A stretch of DNA of 64,000 nt from Amaricoccus macauensis_A (GCF_049800915.1 NZ_JBNAFY010000010.1:1-64000); one strand, 5' to 3'; shown: positions 1 to 8,795, counted from the stretch's first letter. The notes: generated from the letters alone by a model not told the origin. Program-made: numbers and translations.

Positions 1-1084
1 GGAAATCTCCGAACAACTTACCCAGCTCTACGCCCAGAAGGATGCGACGGTGGAGACGGTCTTTGCCCGGCTCGCACCGCTCGAGGCGAAGCTGTCCGAT
101 CTCGAATCGGGTCTCGGGGCTGCCGTGCCGCGGGAACAGGTCGAAGGCCTGGCCTCCCGGCTCGATGCGCTCAACTGGGTGCAGGACGAACTGGCCGACC
201 GGCTGGGCGGCATCCGGGCCGCAGCCGAGGACAAGGCCGAGAAGCTGGTCTCGGGACAGATGGCGCCCGTGCAGGCCCGCCTCGCGGAAATGGAAGGCAT
301 GCTCGCTGCTCAGGACCCGCGGGCAGTGCTCGATCGGTTCTCCGAGCGCCTCGAGGCGCTGAAGGACCGGATCACGGTCCTGGAAAACCCCGACAAGGCG
401 CCGTTCGACGAGTTGTCCGCCAAGCTTGGCGAACTCTATGCCCAAAAGGATGCGACGGCCGAAACACTGGCGACACGCCTCGTGCCGCTCGAAACCCGGC
501 TTGCCGAGATCGAGAAGGAGCAGGGCCGGGTGGTGCGTCAGGACCAGCTTGGCGCCGTGTCGGCCCGACTCGATGCGCTCTTCGCCGCGCAGGAAGGCGC
601 CTCCGAACGGCTTACCGCCATTGGAAGCAAGGCCGCACAGGCCGTGTCCATGGCCGAGATTCGCAAGGAAATGTCCCAGGCGCTTGCCGGGCGCGACGCC
701 AATATCGACACGCTGCTCAAGCGCCTGAGCCCGCTGGAGAAGCGGCTGGCCGATCTCGAGGCGCGCCCCTGGGATGACCCCGATGCGGAGGAGGCCCGGG
801 CCCAGGCGCAGGAGGTGGCGATGCAGCTCATTGCCGCGCGTGCCGCTGCCCAGCATACCGAGCTATTCGCCGACCGGCTGGCGCTCCTGGAAACGACTCT
901 CCCGCGGTTGTCGGCCACCCAGACGATCCTGATGCAGACCCTCGAGCGCAAGGGGGGCGCGTCGGAAATGGCCGGGCGCGTCGCCGCCGCGCTGAACCCG
1001 CCGCGTGCCCAAGAGGCCGGGCAGGGCGACGATCTGGGCGAGATCCAGTCCATGCCCAGGGTGATCTCGCTGCACCAGAAGTGA
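1..1084 (+). CDS. Coiled-coil repeat protein of unknown function (5' truncated by window edge)
   Basis: The reading frame is open from base 2, so the gene starts before the window; only about 360 C-terminal residues are visible. The protein is rich in Ala, Glu, Leu, Arg and Lys with heptad spacing, as in a long coiled coil. It contains an imperfect repeat of about 125 residues: LYAQKDATVETVFARLAPLE near the left edge and LYAQKDATAETLATRLVPLE near base 435, each followed by a related S-R-L-D-A-L segment. No catalytic motif or membrane segment is visible in this part. It lies 233 bp before two more coiled-coil or low-complexity genes on the same strand. The family was not recognised; a structural or scaffold role is only a guess. 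Confidence 0.75.
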   Translation, partial: EISEQLTQLYAQKDATVETVFARLAPLEAKLSDLESGLGAAVPREQVEGLASRLDALNWVQDELADRLGGIRAAAEDKAEKLVSGQMAPVQARLAEMEGMLAAQDPRAVLDRFSERLEALKDRITVLENPDKAPFDELSAKLGELYAQKDATAETLATRLVPLETRLAEIEKEQGRVVRQDQLGAVSARLDALFAAQEGASERLTAIGSKAAQAVSMAEIRKEMSQALAGRDANIDTLLKRLSPLEKRLADLEARPWDDPDAEEARAQAQEVAMQLIAARAAAQHTELFADRLALLETTLPRLSATQTILMQTLERKGGASEMAGRVAAALNPPRAQEAGQGDDLGEIQSMPRVISLHQK

Positions 1085-1317
1085 TCCGCCCCGTCCGGCG
1101 GAAGCCCGCACAGCCTCCCATGGCCGTGCGGGGTGCCTCCGGGCCGAATTTTGACTTTCCCGCATTATTTCAGTGTGTTGGCAGGTTTAATCTGCGGCCA
1201 GCCAACGCTTTCGGAAATCCCGGCTGCCTGCGGATTGCTAACACCCCTTTAACCTAAACATCGCAGTTTGAGGGCGAGTTCGCTCCGTTTCCAGATTCCC
1301 GAGAGAGGTCCCTCGCC

Positions 1318-2136
1318 GTGGATACCCCCGCACCCGCCGCCTTGTCAGACCTGATCGCAGCCGGGCTCGTGAGCCACGAAATGATAGGAGATCCCGCAAA
1401 ACTCGGCGGTGAGGCGGGCTGTCTGCGCGCGCTCTGCGCGTTGATCGGCGGTCCGGTCTATCGCGTCGAGGCCTATCATTACGCGTTCCGCGCCGGACCC
1501 GGTGATCTCGATGGCCGCCTGGCCGGGCTCGCACCCGGAGAATGGACCGATGCCATCGAGGCCGCCCTTTGTGCTTCGCTCGGAGAGGAGGCGGTCTGGC
1601 TCAATGCCACCGATCTCCTGCCCGAAGCCGATGCGGCCTTCGCACAGCCGATCCTTCTCCTCCGCGCTCAGGATGCTGCCGTCACCGGCGCCCTGGAAAG
1701 CGCAGGCCCTGAGATCCAGGCAGTGGTCAATGCCCGCTATGCCGCGGAATGCGCCCGGCTGACCATGGAGCAGGCGACAACCGACGGGGCAGGGGAGGGG
1801 CTCGCGGAGCGTCTCGCCGCCCTCGAGGCGCGCCAGGGAGAGATCCTGAACACGCTCGCCGCGCGGGAGGCTGCGGTGCAGGAAACGCTCGCCAGCCTTT
1901 CGGGTACGCTCGGGCTGGTGCTCAAGCGTCTCGATGCCCAGGCCACGACGCTGGGTGCCCATCTGGAGCGCCAGCAGGCGACCGTGGGGCACGGCAGCCA
2001 GGATGCGGCGGGCCTGCTCGAAGCGGCGGATGCCTTCAAGAAGACGCTGGGGCTTACGCTTGCCGAATTTCTGGCCCGGATCGAGCAGCGCGCCGAAGAA
2101 GATCGCGCTGCATTTCGTGTGTCGCAGTTCAACTGA
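1318..2136 (+). CDS. Hypothetical protein with C-terminal coiled coil
   Basis: This is a 272-residue protein starting at GTG, with a purine-rich AGAGAGG site about 9 nt upstream. The N-terminal 150 residues look globular (ending near PEIQAVVNARYAAECARL). Residues of roughly 160-265 are strongly helical with heptads (LAERLAALEARQGEILNTLA), so a coiled coil is likely. There is no signal peptide or transmembrane segment. It lies 18 bp before the next gene and is probably co-transcribed with it. The family was not recognised. Sharing of coiled-coil character with the upstream truncated gene suggests a common structural complex, which is inference only. Confidence 0.7.
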   Translation: MDTPAPAALSDLIAAGLVSHEMIGDPAKLGGEAGCLRALCALIGGPVYRVEAYHYAFRAGPGDLDGRLAGLAPGEWTDAIEAALCASLGEEAVWLNATDLLPEADAAFAQPILLLRAQDAAVTGALESAGPEIQAVVNARYAAECARLTMEQATTDGAGEGLAERLAALEARQGEILNTLAAREAAVQETLASLSGTLGLVLKRLDAQATTLGAHLERQQATVGHGSQDAAGLLEAADAFKKTLGLTLAEFLARIEQRAEEDRAAFRVSQFN

Positions 2137-2154
2137 TAGATCTTCAGCAGAGGC

Positions 2155-2892
2155 ATGAAACCGATGCAACAGGAGACGGCCGGAACGACCGGCATCAATG
2201 CGGCCAAGACGGAAGCAGCCGACGCCGACAAGCCCGGAGAGGCCGCGCGCAAGACATTGGCCATGCGCATCGCGCACCGCAACCGTCTACGGGCGGAGCG
2301 GCTGGCGCGGCTGCGGGCCGAACCGGTGTCTGAACCGGCGGAGATGGCCGCGCCCGAAGCATCACCCCTGGCTCCCTCCCCGAAGATGACCCCCAAGGCT
2401 TCCATGGCCGCCCCCTCAGCCGAAATGCCGTCCAGGGAAATGGCCGACACGCCGATCCCGAAGCCGGCGGAACAGGCCGGTGCCGCCCCCGCGGGCAAGA
2501 CCGTCGGGGAAGCCGAGGACAATGCCGCCGCCCTGGAGGAATTTCTGAAGGCCCTGAGCCAGGGCAGCGCTGCGCCCTCGTCACAGGCTGTGGCCGACGA
2601 CCCCGAACCGGCGTCGGTCCTGCCGTTCCAGCGCCCGCCGGAGGCCGAACTGGCCGCAGCCCATGCCGGCGCGCGGGGAGCCGGGATTTCCGAGCCGCGC
2701 GCCGCGCCGGTCTGCGACCTGCAGAAACTGGACGGGGCCGGACCCGGCCTCATCTGGGCGCTGCAGAGAGCCGGCATCGCCTGCATGGCCGAACTGGCCC
2801 CGCTCGAGGCCCCGGATCTCGTCTCGCGGCTCGGGTATCTCGGTCGCCTTGTCCCGGCCGAAGCCTGGATCGATCAGGCCCGCGCGGGATAA
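2155..2892 (+). CDS. Low-complexity protein with C-terminal helix-hairpin-helix-like domain
   Basis: This is a 245-residue protein. Residues 1-190 are Ala/Pro/Glu-rich and look disordered. Residues of about 190-245 (LQKLDGAGPGLIWALQRAGI, then MAELAPLEAPDLVSRLGYLG) resemble the short helix-hairpin-helix or H3TH-like module often found at the C-terminus of small alphaproteobacterial proteins. Such modules bind DNA or mediate protein contacts elsewhere. There is no enzyme motif. It follows the previous coiled-coil gene by 18 bp and converges on the Tat-protein gene on the minus strand, with an imperfect hairpin between them at 2916-2942. Confidence 0.65.
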   Translation: MKPMQQETAGTTGINAAKTEAADADKPGEAARKTLAMRIAHRNRLRAERLARLRAEPVSEPAEMAAPEASPLAPSPKMTPKASMAAPSAEMPSREMADTPIPKPAEQAGAAPAGKTVGEAEDNAAALEEFLKALSQGSAAPSSQAVADDPEPASVLPFQRPPEAELAAAHAGARGAGISEPRAAPVCDLQKLDGAGPGLIWALQRAGIACMAELAPLEAPDLVSRLGYLGRLVPAEAWIDQARAG

Positions 2893-2915
2893 TTCCCGAC
2901 CGGTCGTCTCCCCGC

Positions 2916-2942
2916 CCTGCCCGGATCTTCGATCGGGGCAGG
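2916..2942. terminator. Hairpin between convergent genes
   Basis: The arms CCTGCCCGGATC and GATCGGGGCAGG flank a TTC loop, with one mismatch in 12 pairs. It sits in the 91-bp gap between convergent stop codons. No T-run follows on either strand, so it is a candidate bidirectional or Rho-assisted terminator only. Confidence 0.4.
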
Positions 2943-2983
2943 AGCCGCGGCGAAGACGCGTCGTCTCGCCGGGAGGTCCGGTC

Positions 2984-3193
2984 TCAGGCGTTCTCGGCCC
3001 GGACCCCGTGATCGCGCAGGGCCGCGACATCGGCATCCGTCAGGATCCAGCCATCCACCACGTGAAACCCCGGTGCAACCGCGGGCACCGCGGCCCTTGC
3101 CGGGGGGATGAACCGGCCGATGAACGGCGCAAAGGCGGCGGCCGCCACCGCCAGGCCGATGAAGGATCGTCTTGAAGGTCTTCTTGGCGTCAT
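2984..3193 (-). CDS. Small twin-arginine signal protein
   Basis: This is a 69-residue protein. The ATG at 3193 is preferred over longer in-frame starts because a GAAGAAGGATGAG-like site lies directly upstream and the protein then begins with a Tat signal: RRSFIGLAVAAAAFAPFIG followed by an Ala-rich cleavage region near residue 33. Only about 35 mature residues remain, ending in a short helical tail (ILTDADVAALRDHGV). It lies 29 bp after the GMC oxidoreductase and is almost certainly co-transcribed with it. Small Tat subunits that accompany GMC dehydrogenases are known (for example gluconate-2-dehydrogenase subunit 3), so a partner or chaperone role is plausible. The mature part is too short to assign. 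Confidence 0.65.
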   Translation of the reverse strand: MTPRRPSRRSFIGLAVAAAAFAPFIGRFIPPARAAVPAVAPGFHVVDGWILTDADVAALRDHGVRAENA

Positions 3194-3222
3194 CCTCTCA
3201 TCCTTCTTCGCAGGGCATAACC

Positions 3223-4740
3223 TCAACTCACCAGCACGTCGGAGAGGTGATCCCCGAGCCTGAGAGCGAGTTGCACGATCGTGTAGGTCGGGTTGGCGTG
3301 GCCGCCGGAAGCGAAGACGCTGCACCCGCCGAGATAAAGGTTCTCGATCCCATGGACCTTGCAGTCGGCATCCACCACGCCTTCGCGCGCATCGGCGCTC
3401 ATCCGTGTGGTGCACATGTGGTGATGCAGGGCGACCTCGCTGCCGGGGCTGCCCAGGTCCGGCGGGGTGGGGGTCTCCTCCAGAAGCCAGTCCGCCATCT
3501 GTACCCGACCGATGCCGGTCTGCGCGAAATGCTGCCCGAGGGCCGTCGCCGAGCCGCGCAGCGTATGGTAGTCGAGCGGGCTGAGCCGCCAGTCGAGGGC
3601 GAGCATCCGCAGCCCGAAACGGTCGGTCTCATCGGTCAGGAGCACCCGGCTCTCCGGGTTGAGCGCCTGCTCGATGATGGTGCCGATCGGGGCCAGCCGG
3701 TAATCCTCGGCACCGCGCTGCTCGAAATATTCTCCCAGCCCGCCGATCTCGCAGTTGAAGGGCCGACCGAGCATGCGCTCGGCCAGGCGGGTGATGAAAT
3801 CGGCGGAACAGGCGACGCTGCGTTTCGCCTCGGTGGCGAAATCCATGCCCTTGGAGGCCATGAGCAGGTTGAAGTTCAGGATCTCCTCGCGCGCCATCAG
3901 TTCCGGGGTCGGCGCGAAACCGGCCGAAGGCGGCACGGCATCCTCGAACATCACCTGGCCCACATTGTAGGTGGGATGCTCCGAGAAATAGCGCCCCACC
4001 AGGTCGTGGGTGTTGCCGATCCCGCCCGGGATCTGGCTGTCGGCATTCAGAAGCGCGCGCGGGTTCTCCATTCCGCCCAGGCACAGGCAATAGGCGCGGG
4101 CCCGGATCGTGAACCCTTCGTCCTCGGGGGCATAGGAGCGGAACACCGCGCCGGTGATCGCGCTGCCGGCCTCGTTGACGCGCAGATCCACCAGGTTGGC
4201 GTTGACCACCAGCCGGATGCGCTCCGAGGCGGTCATTTCGGCGCGATACTTGCTGTTGAAACGGGTGGGCGGGCTCATGCGGAAGCGGACGATCTTGAGA
4301 TCGTCCTCCGCGCCTTCCACCGGCTGGTCGGGCAGGGCACTTGCGGGCGGCAGATCGAGGATCTCGTCGGTTTCGGCGGCGTAGGGGTCGAGATCGCCAC
4401 TCGTGATCGGCCAGCCACTCAGCGGGTGATAGGCGCGGGCCTCGAAATCATACGGATCCAGCCCGCGGCTCCGGCCGCCCCAATGGTTCGAGGTGCCGCC
4501 GAAATAGCGCAGCCGCGTGGTGGTGGGGTCGTAGTAGTCGAGGCCGAGAATGTCGCCTTCGTAGAGTTCCTGGCTCTCGGCGCTGATGTCGAGCCCGCCG
4601 CCTTCCATGAGGGCCACATCCAGGCCATGGGCCGCGAGCTTGCGGGCGGCGCTGATGCCTGCGGGTCCCGAGCCCACGATGCAGACATCGAACATGCGCT
4701 CGAGACCGCCTCTTTCCAAAGTGTTTGCATCAAGGATCAT
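3223..4740 (-). CDS. GMC family FAD-dependent oxidoreductase
   Basis: This 505-residue flavoprotein probably oxidises an alcohol or sugar hydroxyl. The N-terminus carries the dinucleotide-binding fold CIVGSGPAGISAARKLAAHG, followed by the acidic residue that contacts ribose (MEGGG). The C-terminal GMC block is present (HHHMCTTRM, then GGHANPTYTIVQLALRLGDH), with the conserved His and Asn region of the active site. No signal peptide is visible. The neighbour at 2984-3193 does carry a Tat signal, so hitch-hiking export is possible. The next start inside the frame (MFDVCIVGSG, 14 codons in) is an alternative. It lies downstream of the Wzz/kinase operon, 114 bp from the kinase, so a role in sugar oxidation for polysaccharide is plausible but unproven. 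Confidence 0.88.
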   Translation of the reverse strand: MILDANTLERGGLERMFDVCIVGSGPAGISAARKLAAHGLDVALMEGGGLDISAESQELYEGDILGLDYYDPTTTRLRYFGGTSNHWGGRSRGLDPYDFEARAYHPLSGWPITSGDLDPYAAETDEILDLPPASALPDQPVEGAEDDLKIVRFRMSPPTRFNSKYRAEMTASERIRLVVNANLVDLRVNEAGSAITGAVFRSYAPEDEGFTIRARAYCLCLGGMENPRALLNADSQIPGGIGNTHDLVGRYFSEHPTYNVGQVMFEDAVPPSAGFAPTPELMAREEILNFNLLMASKGMDFATEAKRSVACSADFITRLAERMLGRPFNCEIGGLGEYFEQRGAEDYRLAPIGTIIEQALNPESRVLLTDETDRFGLRMLALDWRLSPLDYHTLRGSATALGQHFAQTGIGRVQMADWLLEETPTPPDLGSPGSEVALHHHMCTTRMSADAREGVVDADCKVHGIENLYLGGCSVFASGGHANPTYTIVQLALRLGDHLSDVLVS

Positions 4741-4854
4741 GTCTGAAAGCCTGCCATCCTCCAGGTGGAACGAAGTCCACGATCAATATCGGTCTTCCCC
4801 GGCTCCCTGTCGTCTTGTCGGGCAACGGGACGCGGTCTGCAATATCCGACGCCC

Positions 4855-5667
4855 TCAGTAGTATCCGTAGGTCTCGCCGCCGTAGCGGCACATGTTCAGC
4901 ACCACGCCCAGGAAATTGCACTGGGCCGAGAGGTCCTGCTCGCAGGCATCGACCTCGTCGAGCCGGGTCCGCTCGGCGCCTGCGACCAGAAGCACGCAGT
5001 CGAGATGTGGCAGGAAGGCCATGACATCGTCGCTGACCAGCATCGGCGGCAGGTCGAACAGCAGAACGTTCGGCCGGAAGGTTGCCTTGAGATTGGCCAC
5101 ACCCTGGGCTGTGGCGGGATTGAGCAGGATCTCGGAGGAATTGCGCACCGAGCCGGCATTGGTCCCGATGGCGAGATTGTCGCCCACGCGCACGAAATTC
5201 TCCGTCGGGGACCGTGTGCCCTGAAGCACGCTCGCCATGGATTGCGGTGTCTCGAGGCCGAGCGTCCGGGCAATCGAGGGCCGGCGCAGGTCCAGATCTA
5301 CCAGGACCGTGCGCATGTCGGTCTGGCGCGCCAGGCTGAAGGCGAGGTTGAGACTCGTCATGCTCTTGCCGCAGGCGGAGGTCGGCGAAGTGATGCCGAG
5401 CGAGACCCAGCGGTTCTCGCGCATGGTGCGCAGGATGCGCGTGCGCAGCATGTCGAAGGCGGCATCGCTCGGATCGCTGTCGGCATAGGTCACGATCCGA
5501 TGCTCGGCCATGAGCGCGGGGTCCGGCTCGAAGCTCTCCAGCGCCTCCCAGGAGGCGCCGACGGCCGAGGGCGCATCCCAGGAGGAATAGGTGCCCGGCA
5601 GCCCTCTTGCCGCCGGCATGCCCCGCTGCTCCTTGGCCTTCTGTATCGCGGCTTGAATGCGTTCCAT
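4855..5667 (-). CDS. CpsD/CapB-type BY-kinase (exopolysaccharide tyrosine autokinase)
   Basis: This is a 270-residue cytoplasmic P-loop ATPase of the bacterial tyrosine-kinase family, which controls polysaccharide polymerisation with the Wzz partner. Visible motifs are the Walker A-like loop SPTSACGKSMTSLNLA, Walker A' VLVDLDLRRP and Walker B VLLFDLPP. A short Tyr cluster lies at the extreme C-terminus (YGGETYGYY), the usual autophosphorylation site. GAGG lies 5 nt before the ATG. It is encoded separately from the Wzz protein (57 bp upstream), the arrangement seen in CapA/CapB systems rather than the fused Wzc type. The order ATPase-Wzz-kinase matches exosortase-associated EPS operons. Confidence 0.9.
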   Translation of the reverse strand: MERIQAAIQKAKEQRGMPAARGLPGTYSSWDAPSAVGASWEALESFEPDPALMAEHRIVTYADSDPSDAAFDMLRTRILRTMRENRWVSLGITSPTSACGKSMTSLNLAFSLARQTDMRTVLVDLDLRRPSIARTLGLETPQSMASVLQGTRSPTENFVRVGDNLAIGTNAGSVRNSSEILLNPATAQGVANLKATFRPNVLLFDLPPMLVSDDVMAFLPHLDCVLLVAGAERTRLDEVDACEQDLSAQCNFLGVVLNMCRYGGETYGYY

Positions 5668-5724
5668 GATGTCCTCGTGCCGGGGGAGGCGGCAGGCGCC
5701 TCCCTTGTGCCTTCTATGTGCCGC

Positions 5725-7332
5725 TCAGGAGGGCGGAGCCACCGCGGCCGGTGGTGCGGGAACCTCGCCCCTCAAGGTGCTCTTGAGCTCGCTGATGAGC
5801 AGGTCGAGCGGCATGTAATACGTGTGCAGCATGAACAGACCCAGCGGGATGATCACGAAGATCAGAAACAGCGCCAGGGCGATGAGCGTCCGCTTGACCC
5901 GTCGCTCCCGGCGGGTGCGGATGTAGGGGATCGTGGCCAGCGGCTGGAGGCCGAGATGGGTCGAGAGATCCACCGAGCGCCGGATGGAGCGGTTGAGCAT
6001 CTCCAGAAGCACGACGATCCCGAGGCCCGCGCCCACGCCGCCGGCAACACCGGCCATCGCGATCAGCTTGCGGTTGGGGCTCTCCGGATAGGGCGATTCG
6101 ATCGGCTGTTCGATCAGCGTCAGCCGCTGGCCCCGCGAACTCAGCTCGATCCGCTCGCCCACCCGCGCCTGGGCCAGCCGGGCGCTGGCCTCCTCGTAGC
6201 GCTGGTTCAGGTTCTGCATTTCGCTCTCGAGGCTGTTGAGTACCATCTCGTTGCGCGGTGTCGTCGCGATCGAGGCCTGGAGCTCGGCCAGCGTGTTCTC
6301 GATCATCTGCTTTTCCTGGGTGATGAATTCGAGACGGGCGTCGATCGGCGCGAGCTCGAGATCGAGCTCCGTGGCAGGCTCCGAGGAGCCGTCGCCGCTC
6401 TCGGGCGTGGCGCGGGTCTGGCGCTGTTCCTCGACCAGCTGTTCGAGATTGTTGATCTGGTGGTCGAGCACCCGGATCGCGGCGCTGGAGGGCGAATAGA
6501 TCGCCAGTTTCTGCAGCCGCTCGCTCTTCAGCGCCTCGAGCTGCTCCTCCTCCGGCGTGCGGGTGTCGAACGTGCCTGACCGGCCCGTGCGCTCATAGAC
6601 CCAGATCGCCGTGGCGCGCTCGTTGCGCAGCGAGGTCTCCTCCCGCTCGAGCGCGAGCAGGCGCTCCTGTTCGATGAGTTGCTGCTGGCGGCGCGCCTCG
6701 AGACTGTCGGGCAGCGCCTCCACGTTCTCGGTCTTGAACTCGGCGATCTCGCGCGCCTTTTCCTGCAGCGATTCGGAGAGTTTCGCGACCTCGGTCTCGA
6801 AGAAATCCGACGTGCCCGTGGCCCGTTCGTTGCGGATGCGGACATTCTCCGCCAGGATCAGGTTGACCACCTCGTTGGCGCCGCGGGCGGCCAGCACGGC
6901 ATTCGGCGCCTCGAAGGAGATCCGGACCACGATGGCACCGGGCGTCGGCCCGGTCCGGCCTACATCCTCGGGCTCGCTGCCGGTGAAGGTGATCCGCCCG
7001 GCCATGCTCTTGATGATGTCCTCGGCCGAGGCATCGGGGCTGTCGGCGAACATCTGGCTCTTCTCGGCGAGATCGAGAAGATTGGCCCGGGTCAGAACCC
7101 GCTGCTGGATGATCTGGATCTGCTCGTAGGGATCGATCGGCACCGTGGATTGCGCCAGATCGTCGGAAATCTGCTGCGGCTCCACGAGGATCCGGGCACC
7201 CGAGACATAGACCGGCGGCAGGATCGCCGCCACCGTGACACCCAGGGCGGCAATGAAACCGGAAACCAGAATGAAATAGGGCAGCCGTCGGAGGAACACC
7301 GCCCAGTAGAACTTCAGATCCAGATTTCCCAT
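5725..7332 (-). CDS. Wzz/GumC-family polysaccharide chain-length determinant
   Basis: This 535-residue inner-membrane protein sets chain length in Wzy-type or EPS export. It has an N-terminal transmembrane helix (YFILVSGFIAALGVTVAAIL) followed by the Wzz domain (YVSGARILVEPQQI). A long periplasmic coiled coil spans roughly residues 165-400. A Pro-rich segment (IEQPIESPYPESPNRK) precedes one C-terminal membrane helix, with a further hydrophobic helix near residue 485. The cytoplasmic kinase domain of Wzc is absent and is supplied by the downstream CpsD-like gene. It is the second gene of the minus-strand operon, 30 bp after the ExeA-like ATPase. Confidence 0.9.
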   Translation of the reverse strand: MGNLDLKFYWAVFLRRLPYFILVSGFIAALGVTVAAILPPVYVSGARILVEPQQISDDLAQSTVPIDPYEQIQIIQQRVLTRANLLDLAEKSQMFADSPDASAEDIIKSMAGRITFTGSEPEDVGRTGPTPGAIVVRISFEAPNAVLAARGANEVVNLILAENVRIRNERATGTSDFFETEVAKLSESLQEKAREIAEFKTENVEALPDSLEARRQQQLIEQERLLALEREETSLRNERATAIWVYERTGRSGTFDTRTPEEEQLEALKSERLQKLAIYSPSSAAIRVLDHQINNLEQLVEEQRQTRATPESGDGSSEPATELDLELAPIDARLEFITQEKQMIENTLAELQASIATTPRNEMVLNSLESEMQNLNQRYEEASARLAQARVGERIELSSRGQRLTLIEQPIESPYPESPNRKLIAMAGVAGGVGAGLGIVVLLEMLNRSIRRSVDLSTHLGLQPLATIPYIRTRRERRVKRTLIALALFLIFVIIPLGLFMLHTYYMPLDLLISELKSTLRGEVPAPPAAVAPPS

Positions 7333-7362
7333 TTCCCGTGCTTCTCTAAATTCCCGGCCCGA

Positions 7363-8214
7363 TCAGCCGACCAGCTTCAGGTTGCCGTGCATGCGGCGAT
7401 CCGTGACCACCTGTTCGACCACGCCGGCATCGATCAGATCCCGTCCGTCGGTAAAGGCATAGACCAGCGCGTAATCGCAGATCTGGTTGACCAGGCGCGG
7501 CACGCCCCGCGAGGCGCGGTGCACGCATTCGCAGGCTGCCGGCGTGAAGATCTCCCGCGTGGCCCCGGCCACCGAGAGGCGATGGTTGATATAGGCCTCG
7601 ACCTGCTCGGCAGACATGCCCGGCAGGTGGTATTCCGCCGCAACGCGCTGCGAGAACTGGGTGAGCTGGGGCTGGGCGATCAGGTCCCGAAGCTCGGGCT
7701 GGCCCACCAGCACGATCTGGATCAGCTCGTCCTTGTCCGCGTTGATGTTGGAGAACATCCGCAGCTCTTCGAGGGTTTCGGTGCTGAGATTCTGCGCCTC
7801 GTCGAAGATCAGCATGGTCCGCCGCCCGGAGGCGTATTCCTCGATGAGGAAATCCTGGAACTGGGCGAAGAGCTGCACATAGCTCGCACCGGTATCCGTG
7901 GGCACGCCGAGGGCCATCAGCACCCAGTGCAGCAGCTCGCCGCGGTTTCCTTGCGCGTTCGAGATCAGGCCGACGGTGAATTCCTCGGGCAGCGTGCGGA
8001 GCAGATGGCGCAGAAGCGTGGTCTTGCCCGCGCCGATCTCGCCTGTGATCACGGTGATCGGCGCATGGGTGAGCATGCCGTATTCGAGCATCGAATAGGC
8101 ACGCGTGTGATTATCCGACCAGTAGAGGAAATCGGGATCCGGAAGAAGCGTGAAAGGCCGCTCGGTGAGGCCAAAATGGTCCGTGTAGATCGCCAAGTTA
8201 CTCGTCATTCCCAT
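7363..8214 (-). CDS. ExeA/XrtA-associated-type AAA ATPase
   Basis: This 283-residue AAA+ ATPase resembles GspA/ExeA and the ATPase that accompanies exosortase EPS loci. The N-terminus (FGLTERPFTLLPDPDFLYWS) is typical of that family. Walker A is GEIGAGKTTLLRHLL and Walker B is TMLIFDEAQNL. There is no peptidoglycan-binding C-terminal domain, so it is the short form. It is the first gene of the operon ATPase-Wzz-kinase. The presence of exosortase XrtD at 13486-15099 fits the usual association. No strong ribosome binding site is seen before the ATG; a second Met two codons in is possible. Confidence 0.85.
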   Translation of the reverse strand: MGMTSNLAIYTDHFGLTERPFTLLPDPDFLYWSDNHTRAYSMLEYGMLTHAPITVITGEIGAGKTTLLRHLLRTLPEEFTVGLISNAQGNRGELLHWVLMALGVPTDTGASYVQLFAQFQDFLIEEYASGRRTMLIFDEAQNLSTETLEELRMFSNINADKDELIQIVLVGQPELRDLIAQPQLTQFSQRVAAEYHLPGMSAEQVEAYINHRLSVAGATREIFTPAACECVHRASRGVPRLVNQICDYALVYAFTDGRDLIDAGVVEQVVTDRRMHGNLKLVG

Positions 8215-8295
8215 TGTTACGCGACACGCCCTCCGAGAAGGGCACGCTTTTCGCCGCCCCGCTCTTTGGCATCTTTGGCGTGCATTCTACAGGCT

Positions 8296-8360
8296 TGTAC
8301 ACCTCATATCACGTAATTAATCGAGACAAGAATAACAGGTGAGCGAGTGTGACGTGTACA
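8296..8360. promoter_or_regulatory. Two TGTACA palindromes upstream of the EPS operon
   Basis: TTGTACACC at 8295-8303 and GTGTACACC at 8354-8362 share a TGTACACC core in the same orientation, 59 bp apart. The stretch between them is AT-rich (near 8310-8330). They lie 80-150 bp upstream of the ExeA-like ATPase, so they could be regulator sites for the minus-strand operon. No regulator can be named. Confidence 0.3.
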
Positions 8361-8417
8361 CCGGGGGCCGACATTGACCGGGCCTGATCGGGCAGACCGG
8401 GCGGACCCGCGGGCGCG

Positions 8418-8795
8418 TCAGCTCAGCGCACCCAGATGCTTCTCGAGCGCCTCGCGCAGGTCGGGCACCATGAAGGGCTTGGCCACGAAATGGTCCACCG
8501 AGGCACCGGCCTGGTCCTGGTAGGCCTTTGATGTGGCAAGGAAAACCGGGATCGAGCTCAGGCCCGGATCGGCCTTGATCTTCTCGGCGAGCTCCACGCC
8601 GGACATGCCGGGCATGTTCAGGTCCGAGATCACCACGTCGAATTTCTTGGCGCCGAGCTGGTCGAGCGCGGCCTCGGCGCTGGCGGCCACCGCCACGTCG
8701 ATGACGCCGATTTCCTTGAGCACGAGCCGGGCCATGGCGCGCATCGTCTGCTGATCGTCTACCACTAGGGCGGCTATGCTCTTGGCGTCTGGCAT
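8418..8795 (-). CDS. Single-domain response regulator (CheY-like receiver)
   Basis: This is a 125-residue receiver with no output domain. The ATG at 8795 gives a typical receiver start (MPDAKSIAALVVDDQQTMR); the longer frame adds 56 low-complexity residues and is not favoured. The acidic pair is D13-D14, the phospho-acceptor D58 sits in VVISDLNMPGMSG, the T/S switch in FLATS (residues 86-89) and the conserved Lys in VAKPF (K106). This CheY type acts by protein-protein contact, for example with a motor or a phosphatase. It is separated from the EPS operon by 200 bp, and no histidine kinase is nearby, so the partner is unknown. Confidence 0.9.
   Translation of the reverse strand: MPDAKSIAALVVDDQQTMRAMARLVLKEIGVIDVAVAASAEAALDQLGAKKFDVVISDLNMPGMSGVELAEKIKADPGLSSIPVFLATSKAYQDQAGASVDHFVAKPFMVPDLREALEKHLGALS

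Noticed and set aside
3172..4746. A 524-codon open frame on the plus strand over the GMC gene
   Set aside because: The minus strand encodes a clear GMC oxidoreductase with all family motifs. The plus frame is an antisense product of high GC3 with no motif and no ribosome site.
4765..8316. Long plus-strand frames (over 500 codons) across the Wzz, kinase and ATPase genes
   Set aside because: Antisense frames of GC-rich genes; the composition is low-complexity (Gly, Arg, His-rich) and no domain is visible.
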